A stretch of DNA of 64,000 nt from Streptomyces sp. NBC_01317 (GTDB lineage Bacteria > Actinomycetota > Actinomycetes > Streptomycetales > Streptomycetaceae). Both the position numbers and the translations under genes were made by a program. The stretch is from positions 7,215,501-7,279,500 of the forward strand of contig NZ_CP108393.1 in assembly GCF_035961655.1 (NCBI RefSeq), read 5' to 3'. The notes under the pieces are model-generated. The model had not been told where the DNA came from. It searched no databases and saw only the letters and a program-made list of their open reading frames with translations. Position 1 is the stretch's first letter. Each line of letters begins with the position of its first letter. Positions 24,247-32,296 of this stretch are shown piece after piece.

Positions 24247-26790
24247 GTGTCGATCCACCACACCAACCCGCGCCCCAGAAACTCGGCCGTGACAGCGGCC
24301 CTCCTCCTCGCGCTCACCGGCGCCGCCTCCTACGGCGTCGCAGCCCCCCTCCCGGCGCACGCCGCCACCGCCCTCCTTCAGGCCGAGACCGCGACGCTCA
24401 CGGGCGGTGCCCGGGTCGAGACGGAGCACTCGGGATACACCGGCACCGGTTACGTCGGCGGCTACACCGACGCCAACCGGGGCGCCACCGCGGCCTACAC
24501 CGTGCAGTCCACGCATACGGGCAACGGGTCGGTGAAGATCCGCTACGCCAACGGCAACGGCGCGGCCAAGACGCTGACCCTGGTCCGCGGCACCGCCTCC
24601 CAGCAGGTCACCCTGCCCGCGACGAGCGGCTGGACGACCTGGGCGACCATCGACGTGCCGGTCGCCTTCACCCAGGGCGCCAACCCCCTCGCCCTGAAGT
24701 TCGGCGCCGCCGACAGCGGCAACGTCAACGTCGACAGCCTCACGGCCGTCACGCCCGACACCACGACGCAGCCGGGCTCCTCCGAGGCCGAGGGCGCCGT
24801 CCTCGCGGGCGGCGCCATCGTCGAGAACGAGCACGCCGGCTACACCGGCACCGGCTACGTCGGCGGACTGACCGACGCCAACAGGGGCCGCGCGTCCCTC
24901 ACCACCACCGTGCAGTCGGCCTACGCCGGTGCCGGAACCGTCACCGTCCGCTATGCCAACGGCAACGGCTCGGCCAAGACGCTGACCCTCACGGCGGGCG
25001 GAACCGCCTCGGGGGTCAATCTCCCCGCCACGAGCGGCTGGACGAGCTGGGCGACCATCGACGTGCCCGTCACCTTCACCCAGGGCGCCAACACCCTCAC
25101 GCTGGCCTTCACCAACAACGACAGCGGCAACGTCAACATCGACAGCGTCAAGGCGAACACCCCCACCACGCCCACCGACCCCGGCCCCCCGGCCCCCAGC
25201 GGCGTGGGCGCCACCCTGCCCTTCACCACCTACGAGGCCGAGTCCGGCACCTTCAAGGGCTCGTCCATCGGCCCCGACCGCACCTACCTCACCGTCGCCT
25301 CGGAAGCCTCCGGCCGCAAGGCCGTCAAGCTGACCCAGGCCGGCGACTACGTCGAGGTCAAGCTCACCAAGCCCGCCAACGCCGTCAACCTGCGCTACTC
25401 CCTGCCCGACAGCGGCGACGGCAGGGGCATCGACGCCACGCTGAGCGCCTACGCGGACGGCACAGCCCTGCCCGACCTCCAGCTGACCTCCCGATACGCC
25501 TGGGTCTACGGCGCGTACCCGTACACGAACAACCCGGGCGAGGGCCAGGCCCACCGCTTCTTCGACGAGAGCCGCGCCTCCTTCGGCCGCACCCTGCCGG
25601 CGGGCACGGTCCTGCGGCTGCAGAAGGACACCGGAGACACCGCCGCCTCCTACACGATCGACCTGATCGAGGCGGAGGAGACCGGCGCGGCCGGCACACT
25701 GCCCAGCGGTTACGTCTCCGCCGGCACCCTGGGTGTCACGCCCGACGACAACCAGGACGACACCGCCGCCCTGAACACCGCCCTGAACACGGCCAAGAGC
25801 CAGGGCCGGGGCCTGTTCCTCCCCGCCGGCACCTACAACATCTCCGACCACGTCAACCTCAGCGGCGTGAAGCTGCGCGGCGCGGGTGTCTGGTACACCG
25901 TCCTGCGCGGCACCGGCCTCAAGGGCGGACTGTTCGGCCGAGGCGGCACCAGCACCGTCGAGAACCTGATGATCGACGGGCAGAACAACGTCCGTGACGA
26001 CGCGGCCGGCCAGGCCGCCGTCGAGGGCGACTTCGGCACCGGATCGGTGATCAAGAACGTCTGGATCCAGCACACCAAGGTCGGCCTGTGGATCTCCGCG
26101 CCGACCGACGGCCTGAAGGCCAGCGATCTGCGCATCCGCAACACCTTCGCCGACGGGGTCAACCTGCACGGCGCGGTGAGGAACACCGTCATCTCCAACA
26201 GCAGCCTCCGCGGTACCGGAGACGACGCCCTGGCCATGTGGTCGGACGGAGCGGCTGTCACCAACAGCGCCTTCCGCAACAACACCGTCCAGCTCCCCAC
26301 CCTGGCCAACGGCGCCGCCGTCTACGGCGGCAGCGGCAACAGCGTCGAGAACAACCTCATCTCCGACACCGTCGTGGCCGCCGCGGGCATCACCGTCTCC
26401 ACACGCTTCGGCGACCCCTTCAGCGGCACCACCACCGTCTCCGGCAACCTCCTGCGCCGCACCGGCAGCATGGAGGTCAACTGGAACAGCAAGCTCGGCG
26501 CCCTGTGGGTCTACGCCGACCGCTACGACATCACCCAGCCCGTCGTCCTGACGAACAACACGGTCGAGGACTCCACCTACAGCGGCCTCCTCATCAGCTG
26601 GCAGCGGGTGGTCTCCGACCTGCGCGTGAACGGCCTGACCATCAACCAGACCGGTCTCCACGGCATCGAGGGCAACGCCGCGGGCAGCGGAAGCTTCTCC
26701 AACACCAAGGTCACCTCCACCGCCGGCGCGCCCCTGAACATGACCGGCGGATTCGCCATCCAGCGCGGAACCGGCAACTCCGGCTGGTAG
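24247..26790 (+). CDS. Secreted GH87-type alpha-1,3-glucanase with two CBM35-like repeats
   Basis: The 847-residue secreted protein starts with a signal peptide (to about AHA, residue 40), followed by two homologous CBM35-like modules (about 44-165 and 183-305; each with GYTGTGYVGG, IRYANGNG or VRYANGNG, and WATIDVPV). A jelly-roll domain (TYEAESGTFKG) and a right-handed beta-helix follow. The helix carries FADGVNLHGAV and RGTGDDALAMWS. Asp636, Asp659 and Asp660 are spaced like the three catalytic Asp of GH87 alpha-1,3-glucanases. The start is a GTG with AAAGGA upstream. It should cut alpha-1,3-glucan, as found in fungal walls, outside the cell and feed the adjacent importer. Mycodextranase activity is an alternative. 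Confidence 0.8.
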   Translation: MSIHHTNPRPRNSAVTAALLLALTGAASYGVAAPLPAHAATALLQAETATLTGGARVETEHSGYTGTGYVGGYTDANRGATAAYTVQSTHTGNGSVKIRYANGNGAAKTLTLVRGTASQQVTLPATSGWTTWATIDVPVAFTQGANPLALKFGAADSGNVNVDSLTAVTPDTTTQPGSSEAEGAVLAGGAIVENEHAGYTGTGYVGGLTDANRGRASLTTTVQSAYAGAGTVTVRYANGNGSAKTLTLTAGGTASGVNLPATSGWTSWATIDVPVTFTQGANTLTLAFTNNDSGNVNIDSVKANTPTTPTDPGPPAPSGVGATLPFTTYEAESGTFKGSSIGPDRTYLTVASEASGRKAVKLTQAGDYVEVKLTKPANAVNLRYSLPDSGDGRGIDATLSAYADGTALPDLQLTSRYAWVYGAYPYTNNPGEGQAHRFFDESRASFGRTLPAGTVLRLQKDTGDTAASYTIDLIEAEETGAAGTLPSGYVSAGTLGVTPDDNQDDTAALNTALNTAKSQGRGLFLPAGTYNISDHVNLSGVKLRGAGVWYTVLRGTGLKGGLFGRGGTSTVENLMIDGQNNVRDDAAGQAAVEGDFGTGSVIKNVWIQHTKVGLWISAPTDGLKASDLRIRNTFADGVNLHGAVRNTVISNSSLRGTGDDALAMWSDGAAVTNSAFRNNTVQLPTLANGAAVYGGSGNSVENNLISDTVVAAAGITVSTRFGDPFSGTTTVSGNLLRRTGSMEVNWNSKLGALWVYADRYDITQPVVLTNNTVEDSTYSGLLISWQRVVSDLRVNGLTINQTGLHGIEGNAAGSGSFSNTKVTSTAGAPLNMTGGFAIQRGTGNSGW

Positions 26791-26798
26791 CCACGGCC

Positions 26799-26840
26799 GA
26801 CCGCGGGCCCGGTTGCCCCCTGACCGCCGGGCCCGCGGTC
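26799..26840 (+). terminator. Hairpin after the glucanase gene
   Basis: Perfect 14-bp inverted repeat (GACCGCGGGCCCGG at 26799-26812, complement at 26827-26840) with a 14-base loop, 8 bases after the stop codon. It may limit read-through into the glucosidase gene or protect the upstream message. Confidence 0.55.
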
Positions 26841-26926
26841 GACCGGACACGCAGACCCGCGGGCCCGGCCCAACCCCGCTGCCGGGCCCGCGCGCCCGTT
26901 CCACCACACTCACGAAGGCAGGTCCC

Positions 26927-28540
26927 ATGACCCCGCGCACCACCGACTGGTGGCGTCACGCAGCCATTTACCAGGTCTACCCGCGCAGCTTCGCGGACGG
27001 CAACGGCGACGGTATCGGCGACCTGACCGGCGTCCGGAACCGCCTGGACTACCTCAAAGGGCTCGGCATCGAAGCCATCTGGTTCTCGCCCTGGTACCTG
27101 ACCCCCATGGCCGACGCCGGCTACGACGTCACCGACTTCCGGCAGATCGACCCCCGCTTCGGCACCCTCGCCGACGCCGACGCCCTCATCGGCGAGGCAC
27201 ACGAGCGCGGCATCCGCATCATCGTCGACGTCATCCCCAACCACGTCTCCAACGAGCACGAGTGGTTCCTCAAGGCCCTCGCCGCCACCCCCGGCTCACC
27301 CGAGCGCGACCTCTTCTGGTTCCGCGACGGCCGCGGCGAGAACGGCGAGCTGCCCCCCAACGAGTGGCAGTCCATCTTCGGCGGCCCCGCCTGGACCCGG
27401 TTGCCCGACGGCCAGTGGTACCTCCACCTCTTCGCTCCCGAGCAGCCCGACCTCAACTGGCGCAACCCTCTCGTCCACAGCGAGTACGAGGACATCCTGC
27501 GCTTCTGGTTCGACCGCGGTGTCGACGGCATCCGCGTCGACTCCGCCGCCATGTGCGGCAAGGACCCCGAGCTGCCCGACTTCGACCACTCCGGCCTGCC
27601 CGACCCCCACCCTTACGTCGACCTCGACATCAACCACGACATCTACCGGGGCTGGCGGGCCGTCGCCGACTCCTACCCCGACTCCCGGGCCCTGATCGGC
27701 GAGGTCTGGCTGGCCGACTCCGCACGCTTCGCGCGCTACCTCCGCGCCGACGAGCTGCACGCCGCCTTCAACTTCGACTTCCTCGGCTGCGCTTGGGACG
27801 CCTCCGCCCTGCGCACCGTCATCGACCGGACACTCAGCATCCACGCGACGGTCGGGGCCCCCAGTACCTGGGTACTGTCCAACCACGACGTCACCCGCCA
27901 CGTCACGCGCTACGGCCGCCCCGACACCAGCACCGCCGCCGGCATCCGCCAGTACAACCCGATCGTCGACGAGGATCTCGGCCGGCGCCGTGCCCGCGCC
28001 GCAGCCCTGCTCACGCTCTCCCTGCCCGGCGCGGTCTACATCTACCAGGGCGAGGAACTCGGACTCCCCGAGGTCGAGGACATTCCCGCCGACCGCCGCG
28101 ACGACCCCATCTACCACCGCACCGGTGGAAAGGACCCCGGCCGCGACGGCTGCCGCGTCCCCCTGCCCTGGTCCGGCACCGAAGCCCCCTACGGCTTCAG
28201 CCCCGACGCCGCCGCCCGCCCGTGGCTGCCCCAGCCCGCCGCCTGGGCCGGGCTCAGCGTCGCGGCACAGGAGCCCGACCCCGCCTCCATGCTCAACCTC
28301 TACCGCGCCGCGCTCGCCCTGCGAGCAGAGCGCCAAGACCTCGGCGACGGCCCCATCCAGTGGCTGCCCGCCCCCGAGGGCGTCCTCGCCTACCGCCGCG
28401 GCACGGACTTCACCTGCCTCGTCAACCTGTCCGGCACCCCGGTCGAGCTGCCCGGCAACCACGCCGTACTGCTGGCCTCCCACCCCCTGAACGGCAATCA
28501 GCTGCCCAACGACACCAGCGTCTGGCTCCGTACTGTCTGA
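26927..28540 (+). CDS. GH13 alpha-glucosidase
   Basis: The 537-residue enzyme belongs to the oligo-glucosidase branch of GH13: WWRHAAIYQVYPRSFADGNGDGIGDL at the start, DVIPNHVSNEH, then the nucleophile in GVDGIRVDSA (D205), the acid/base in LIGEVWL (E259) and the transition-state Asp in SNHDVTRH (D321). There is no signal peptide, so it is intracellular. The ATG at 26927 follows GAAGGCAGG. It probably hydrolyses imported oligosaccharides, such as nigero- or malto-oligosaccharides, to glucose, completing the path begun by the secreted glucanase. Confidence 0.88.
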   Translation: MTPRTTDWWRHAAIYQVYPRSFADGNGDGIGDLTGVRNRLDYLKGLGIEAIWFSPWYLTPMADAGYDVTDFRQIDPRFGTLADADALIGEAHERGIRIIVDVIPNHVSNEHEWFLKALAATPGSPERDLFWFRDGRGENGELPPNEWQSIFGGPAWTRLPDGQWYLHLFAPEQPDLNWRNPLVHSEYEDILRFWFDRGVDGIRVDSAAMCGKDPELPDFDHSGLPDPHPYVDLDINHDIYRGWRAVADSYPDSRALIGEVWLADSARFARYLRADELHAAFNFDFLGCAWDASALRTVIDRTLSIHATVGAPSTWVLSNHDVTRHVTRYGRPDTSTAAGIRQYNPIVDEDLGRRRARAAALLTLSLPGAVYIYQGEELGLPEVEDIPADRRDDPIYHRTGGKDPGRDGCRVPLPWSGTEAPYGFSPDAAARPWLPQPAAWAGLSVAAQEPDPASMLNLYRAALALRAERQDLGDGPIQWLPAPEGVLAYRRGTDFTCLVNLSGTPVELPGNHAVLLASHPLNGNQLPNDTSVWLRTV

Positions 28541-28547
28541 CACCCGG

Positions 28548-28579
28548 CCCGCGCGGAGACCACACCTCACCCGCGCGGG
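28548..28579 (+). terminator. Terminator of the alpha-glucan operon
   Basis: CCCGCGCGG (28548-28556) pairs with CCGCGCGGG (28571-28579) across a 14-base loop, starting 7 bases after the glucosidase stop. Confidence 0.55.
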
Positions 28580-28636
28580 CACCCACAAAGGGTCCGGAGC
28601 AGTCCGCCGGTACCCCGGAGCAGGGAGTCCCGTCGT

Positions 28637-29165
28637 TCATGACGCCCTCGCCGCCGGGCGCGGGCCCGGCCGGGCGAGGAGGTGGGCGAACCGCTGCGAC
28701 CACTGGGGGCTTTCGGTGATGCCGAGGGCCCCCTCCGCCAGGCGGCGGATCCGGATGTCGCCGGTCCCGGCAGGGGTGTCCATATACTGCGCGTCCCGCC
28801 GGGAGCGCTCGAAGGGCAGGACGCGGCAGAGCCCCGAGGCGCCGGCGAGCAGTATGGCGGTACGCGGATTCCCGGGCCGACACGGAACCCACGTGGTTCG
28901 CGTTGATCAGCTCGGGATCGCAGGGCAGACCGTGGTCCAGGAGGTCGGCGGCGTCGTGCGGATCGCCGACGTGGCTGTTGCCGACGAAGGTCTTCCGCCC
29001 CGTTGATGACGTGGTCGCGGTGGCTGCGCCTTCCGGTGGTCTCCATGCCCAGGACGTGGCTGCCGGAGGACCGTACCCTCGCGCGAACACCCCGCCGCCC
29101 GCAGGCCGGCGGTCGGCCTGCACGACCTCGATCCGCACGGCCTGCGGCTTCCCGCGGCAATCCGT
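28637..29165 (-). pseudogene. Frameshifted acyl-CoA dehydrogenase remnant
   Basis: Pieces of an acyl-CoA dehydrogenase appear in order but in different frames of the minus strand. SHVLGMETTGRR and DHVING are in one frame, GRKTFVGNSHVGD in another. The C-terminal part (ILLAGASGLCRVLPFERSRR, DAQYMDTPAGTGDIRIRRLA, EGALGITESPQWSQRF) is in a third, ending at a stop at 28637-28639. At least two frameshifts and internal losses separate them. The limits are approximate. The stretch 28580-28636 holds no recognisable gene. Confidence 0.5.
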
Positions 29166-29217
29166 CGGTGCTTGGGGAGGATGGTGAGTGAGGGCCCGCA
29201 GTCCGAGGGCGCGGCTC

Positions 29218-29661
29218 TCAGGCGGGTGTCACGCGCGCTTCGACCGCGGCCGGCAGGGAGTGAACGAGTTCGTCCCCCAGGCCTTCGAACACACGGCGCA
29301 TGAAGGGGTCGGCGAGCTTGGCCAGACCGTTGAACGTAACGGTGGCCTCGTAGACCACGAGGGTTGCCGCGCCATGGTCCTTGAAGGTGAGGTCGTCGGT
29401 GGAGGTCGCTGTGTCGTTGCTGCCCACGAACGTCAGCCGGTCCGAGTCCATCCGGGTGAGCCGGTAGGTCAAGGAGGTGCGCCGGCCGCGTAGCTCGGAG
29501 ACGTTGTGCCAGAGGGAGCCCACCTGCAGCGGACCGTGGTCCTGGCGCGTGCACTCACGCGTGCCCGGGTCCCATTCCAGGGCGTTGGAGAAGTCGGCGA
29601 GGTAGGCGACCACGGGGCCGAGCGGCCTGTTGACGGTCATCGAGCGGACAACGTGAACCAT
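29218..29661 (-). CDS. SRPBCC-superfamily protein
   Basis: The 147-residue protein has the START/SRPBCC layout: MVHVVRSMTVNRPLGPVVAYLADFSNALEWDPG at the start, a central series of beta-strands, and a long C-terminal helix (PFMRRVFEGLGDELVHSLPAAVE). Such proteins bind hydrophobic ligands in a deep pocket; many are of unknown role. The ATG at 29661 begins the fold; longer starts up to 29745 add unrelated residues. The gene stands alone between the acyl-CoA dehydrogenase remnant and the CRISPR remnant. The stretch 29662-30094 contains no supported gene. Confidence 0.7.
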   Translation of the reverse strand: MVHVVRSMTVNRPLGPVVAYLADFSNALEWDPGTRECTRQDHGPLQVGSLWHNVSELRGRRTSLTYRLTRMDSDRLTFVGSNDTATSTDDLTFKDHGAATLVVYEATVTFNGLAKLADPFMRRVFEGLGDELVHSLPAAVEARVTPA

Positions 29662-30094
29662 GGTGGGCACCTGTCTGTAGGGGGACCGGCTCTCGCGGCG
29701 GTCATCGCAAGTCAACGGATACCCGCTCAATGCCGCCCGCATCACCGGCAGGGCGCGCTTCCTCGTCCACCAGGTCGAAAGACACGAGGGACACCATCAT
29801 GCGCTGGACCGGCCCCAAGGCTTAAGAGGGACCGGCCGGAGAACGACACTCCCTCAGGCTCAGGCGGTTACCGGACCGGGGCCGGGCGGCGGCTGCCCGG
29901 GTCCGAGCGGGGTGCCGGCGGCGACCAGGCCCGCCAGGTCCTCGCGGCGGCAGACCTCCGCCACCTGGCCGGAGTGGTGGTGCAGCGTTTCGTCCGGGTT
30001 CGCACTGTGGTCCAAAGCCGTAGGGGAGCGGGTGCCGCGCGCTGGTGCGGTCTCGTTGAGGACTTTTCCCCTTGATCTCCGCAGGTTTGGCGAG

Positions 30095-30244
30095 CGGAAG
30101 ACCCTCGCGCCGGCCGGAAGGACCGCTCGGCCTGGGCGCGGTTCGAGGGCTCTCCGGAACACCCCCGCACCGGCGGGGAGGACCGCTACGGCACCACCCG
30201 AGGCATCGCCGTGCTCGGAACACCCCCGCGCTGGCGGGGAGGAC
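30095..30244 (-). CRISPR. Short orphan type I-E CRISPR array
   Basis: Three 29-base repeats lie at 30095-30123, 30155-30183 and 30216-30244, with spacers of 31 and 32 bases. The last two differ at only two positions. The first differs from repeat two at five positions, as expected of a terminal degenerate repeat. On the minus strand the repeat begins GTCCTCCCCGC and ends GCGGGGGTGTTCCG, the actinobacterial type I-E form. The degenerate end is on the left, so the leader is expected at 30245-30330 and transcription runs leftward. No cas gene is present in the window. Confidence 0.8.
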
Positions 30245-30670
30245 TCTTCCTGACCTGCAGCTTAGTGGGCGCTTTGCAATCCCTTGACCTGCTGCTCCGG
30301 GTTGCTGGTCGTCATCTGCTGAGCTTAACGCCTCCGGTGGTGAGGGGAGGCAGGTGGCAACGTCGTTGCAGGTCAGGGTGATTGTCAGTGGGGGCTGTTT
30401 CGACGTTTTGGTCGGTGCCGTGTGAGGAGGGGGGCTGGGTGCCTGCGGCAACGTCCTCGGGCGCCGCGTGCAACGGCCCTGTCATCTGTGACTGGGGAGA
30501 AGCGGTCCATTACCCCCAACACGGGATGAGGATGGGGAAGACCGCGAACAAGATCGGCGAGGACGTGGAGATGCCGGGGGCTGGGCCGCCTGCGTCCATG
30601 GTGACATCTTTCCGGTGACGCGCCACGTCGAGTCGCGTAGCGGTGTCCTGGCGGTTGCCTTAGCGGAGTT

Positions 30671-30722
30671 TGGTGGACACGAACAGGGACAATCCGGACC
30701 GCCAGGTCCGCCTGAGCTTCCT
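30671..30722 (+). repeat. Direct repeat, right copy (yjbQ 3' end)
   Basis: Matches 18692-18743 at 51 of 52 positions. The stretch between the CRISPR remnant and here (30245-30670) holds the presumed CRISPR leader but no supported gene. Confidence 0.65.
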
Positions 30723-30732
30723 CGGGCAGTGA
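30673..30732 (+). pseudogene. C-terminal fragment of a second yjbQ allele
   Basis: The fragment encodes the last 18 residues of YjbQ (VDTNRDNPDRQVRLSFLG), then Gln and a stop. The only base difference inside the shared segment is synonymous (AAC to AAT), so this copy comes from a functional allele that was cut off from its 5' part. It lies 40 bases from the metallophosphoesterase gene. Confidence 0.65.
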
Positions 30733-30772
30733 GCCGGTCCGGTGGAGCGGGCGGGGCGCGCCGGCCTCCGGC

Positions 30773-31993
30773 TCAGGGCGCGGTGGGCCGTTGCGGGGAG
30801 CGGAGTACCAGCAGGGTGATCTCGCTGGGGGCGAAGACGCGGAAGGGCGGGCCCCAGAAGCCGGTGCCTCGGCTCGTGTACAGGAGCGTGCGCGGGCCGT
30901 GGTGGCTCAGGCCGGCCAGGGCCGGCTGGTCGAGACGTACCAAGTAGTGGAAGGGCCAGATCTGGCCGCCGTGGGTGTGGCCGGAGAGCTGGAGGTCGAC
31001 GCCGTGGGCCGCGGCGCGGTCGACGAACGTGGGCTGGTGGGCGAGGAGGAGGACGGGGAGGTCGGGGTCGGCGTCCTGGAGGGCTCCGGCGAGGTGGGCG
31101 CGGTGGCCCGCCAGTCCGGAGGACTCGGCCGTGACGTCGTCGACGCCTGCGACCACGAGGGTGTCACCGCCGCGTTCGAGCAGCACATGGCGGTTGCGCA
31201 GCGGCTCCCAGCCCAGTTCGTCCATCAGGTCGACCCAGCCCTGGGCCTCGCTGTAGTACTCGTGGTTGCCGGTGACGTAGACACGCGCCCGGGTCGCCCG
31301 CACGGTGCCCAGGGGGGCGGCCTGGGCACGACGCCGTTCGGCCGTTCCGTCCGCGATGTCGCCGGTGTGGCAGACCAGGTCGGCCTCCAGGGTGTTCACC
31401 GTCTCGCAGACCCGTGCCGACCAGCGGGCGCGGTCGAGCGGACCGTAGTGGGTGTCGGTGATCAGGACGACCCGCGTGCCGTCCAACCCGGCGCCCAGAC
31501 GGGAGAGTTGCACGTCGAGCCGGCGCACGCGTGGCACGCGCCGGGCCTCGGCGTACCCCCAGGAGAGGAGCCCGGCGGTCACGCCGAGGACGGTCCAGGT
31601 GACGATACGCGCCCGGTCCTGTCCGTCACCGGCACCGGCCACGGTCAGGGCGGGCCGCAGGAGGACGCCGAGCAACACGGACCAGGTGAACAGGACCCAG
31701 ACGGAGCCCAGCAGCGTGTCCCCGACGATCGCCGCCCGGTCCCGCTGACGCCGGCCGTGGCCGCGCGCCATGGCGAGCGGCATACCGATCAGGCCGACGG
31801 CGAACAGCACGGTGCCGATCAGGGTGACGGGGAACGGCCAGTGCTGACCGGTGTACAGGAGAACCCAGCACGGTACGGCCCAGAGCAGGACGGGGGCGAT
31901 CAGGGGGAGGTAGCGCATCAGGAGCCGCAGCCGGCCCCGTGGCACCTCCCGCGCTTCACCGGTGGCGGATCGGGTGTCGCCGGTCTCGGTCAC
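30773..31993 (-). CDS. Membrane-anchored metallophosphoesterase
   Basis: The 406-residue protein has about four N-terminal transmembrane segments (residues 28-150) and a C-terminal calcineurin-like domain. The metal-site motifs are in order: LITDTHYGP, HTGDIADG, VTGNHEYY, LLAHQP and LSGHTHGGQIWPF. This matches YkuE/YaeI-type enzymes attached to the membrane, some of which act on lipid pyrophosphates. The substrate here is not known. The gene converges on the accessory block's right repeat and is followed upstream by the STAS gene on the same strand. Confidence 0.85.
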   Translation of the reverse strand: MTETGDTRSATGEAREVPRGRLRLLMRYLPLIAPVLLWAVPCWVLLYTGQHWPFPVTLIGTVLFAVGLIGMPLAMARGHGRRQRDRAAIVGDTLLGSVWVLFTWSVLLGVLLRPALTVAGAGDGQDRARIVTWTVLGVTAGLLSWGYAEARRVPRVRRLDVQLSRLGAGLDGTRVVLITDTHYGPLDRARWSARVCETVNTLEADLVCHTGDIADGTAERRRAQAAPLGTVRATRARVYVTGNHEYYSEAQGWVDLMDELGWEPLRNRHVLLERGGDTLVVAGVDDVTAESSGLAGHRAHLAGALQDADPDLPVLLLAHQPTFVDRAAAHGVDLQLSGHTHGGQIWPFHYLVRLDQPALAGLSHHGPRTLLYTSRGTGFWGPPFRVFAPSEITLLVLRSPQRPTAP

Positions 31994-32008
31994 GCTTCCC
32001 CTTTCTGC

Positions 32009-32296
32009 TTACGCGTCGTGGATGGTGGTGACGTCGGCGAGACCCGAGATGGTCAGTACGGGTTTCAGGAGCGGGGTGGCGATGAGCTCGATCCGGTCGG
32101 CGTGGGGGAACAGCACGCTGAGGCCCGCGCTGTCGAGGTACTCGACGCCGGTCAGGTCGAGGACGAGGAGGCCGCTCGTACCGTCGAGGGCGGAGGCGAG
32201 GACCTCGGTGTTGCTCAGGTCGATCTCGCCGACCGCGGTCAACAGCGCGGTGCCGTCGGGCCGTCGGCCGGAGGTGAGGGTGAGCGGTGTGGTCAT
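32009..32296 (-). CDS. STAS-domain anti-sigma factor antagonist (RsbV-like)
   Basis: The 95-residue single-domain STAS protein has [20 protein letters not shown], where Ser56 is the expected phosphorylation site. Its ATG overlaps the stop of the large kinase-phosphatase gene by one base (TGATG), indicating coupled translation. In partner switching, the unphosphorylated STAS protein binds the RsbW-type kinase and frees a sigma factor; the SpoIIE domain of the upstream protein would dephosphorylate it. Confidence 0.85.
   Translation of the reverse strand: MTTPLTLTSGRRPDGTALLTAVGEIDLSNTEVLASALDGTSGLLVLDLTGVEYLDSAGLSVLFPHADRIELIATPLLKPVLTISGLADVTTIHDA

Noticed and set aside
23602..26943. A 1113-residue minus-strand ORF
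   Set aside because: It is a Gly/Val-rich antisense frame of the permease and glucanase genes, which have clear family motifs on the plus strand.
28637..29554. Several overlapping minus-strand ORFs of about 190-240 residues
   Set aside because: They are frame pieces of a decayed acyl-CoA dehydrogenase or shadows of the SRPBCC gene; none has a consistent product.
29822..30451. ORFs across the CRISPR remnant
   Set aside because: Their translations are repeat-driven Pro/Arg text; the 29-base periodic repeat explains the sequence better.
30382..30618. A 78-residue ORF after the CRISPR leader
   Set aside because: No ribosome site, family feature or convincing codon bias is visible.
18744..30670. 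An integrase or excisionase gene inside the yjbQ-bounded block
   Set aside because: None of the frames resembles a tyrosine or serine recombinase, so the attachment-site reading stays a hypothesis.
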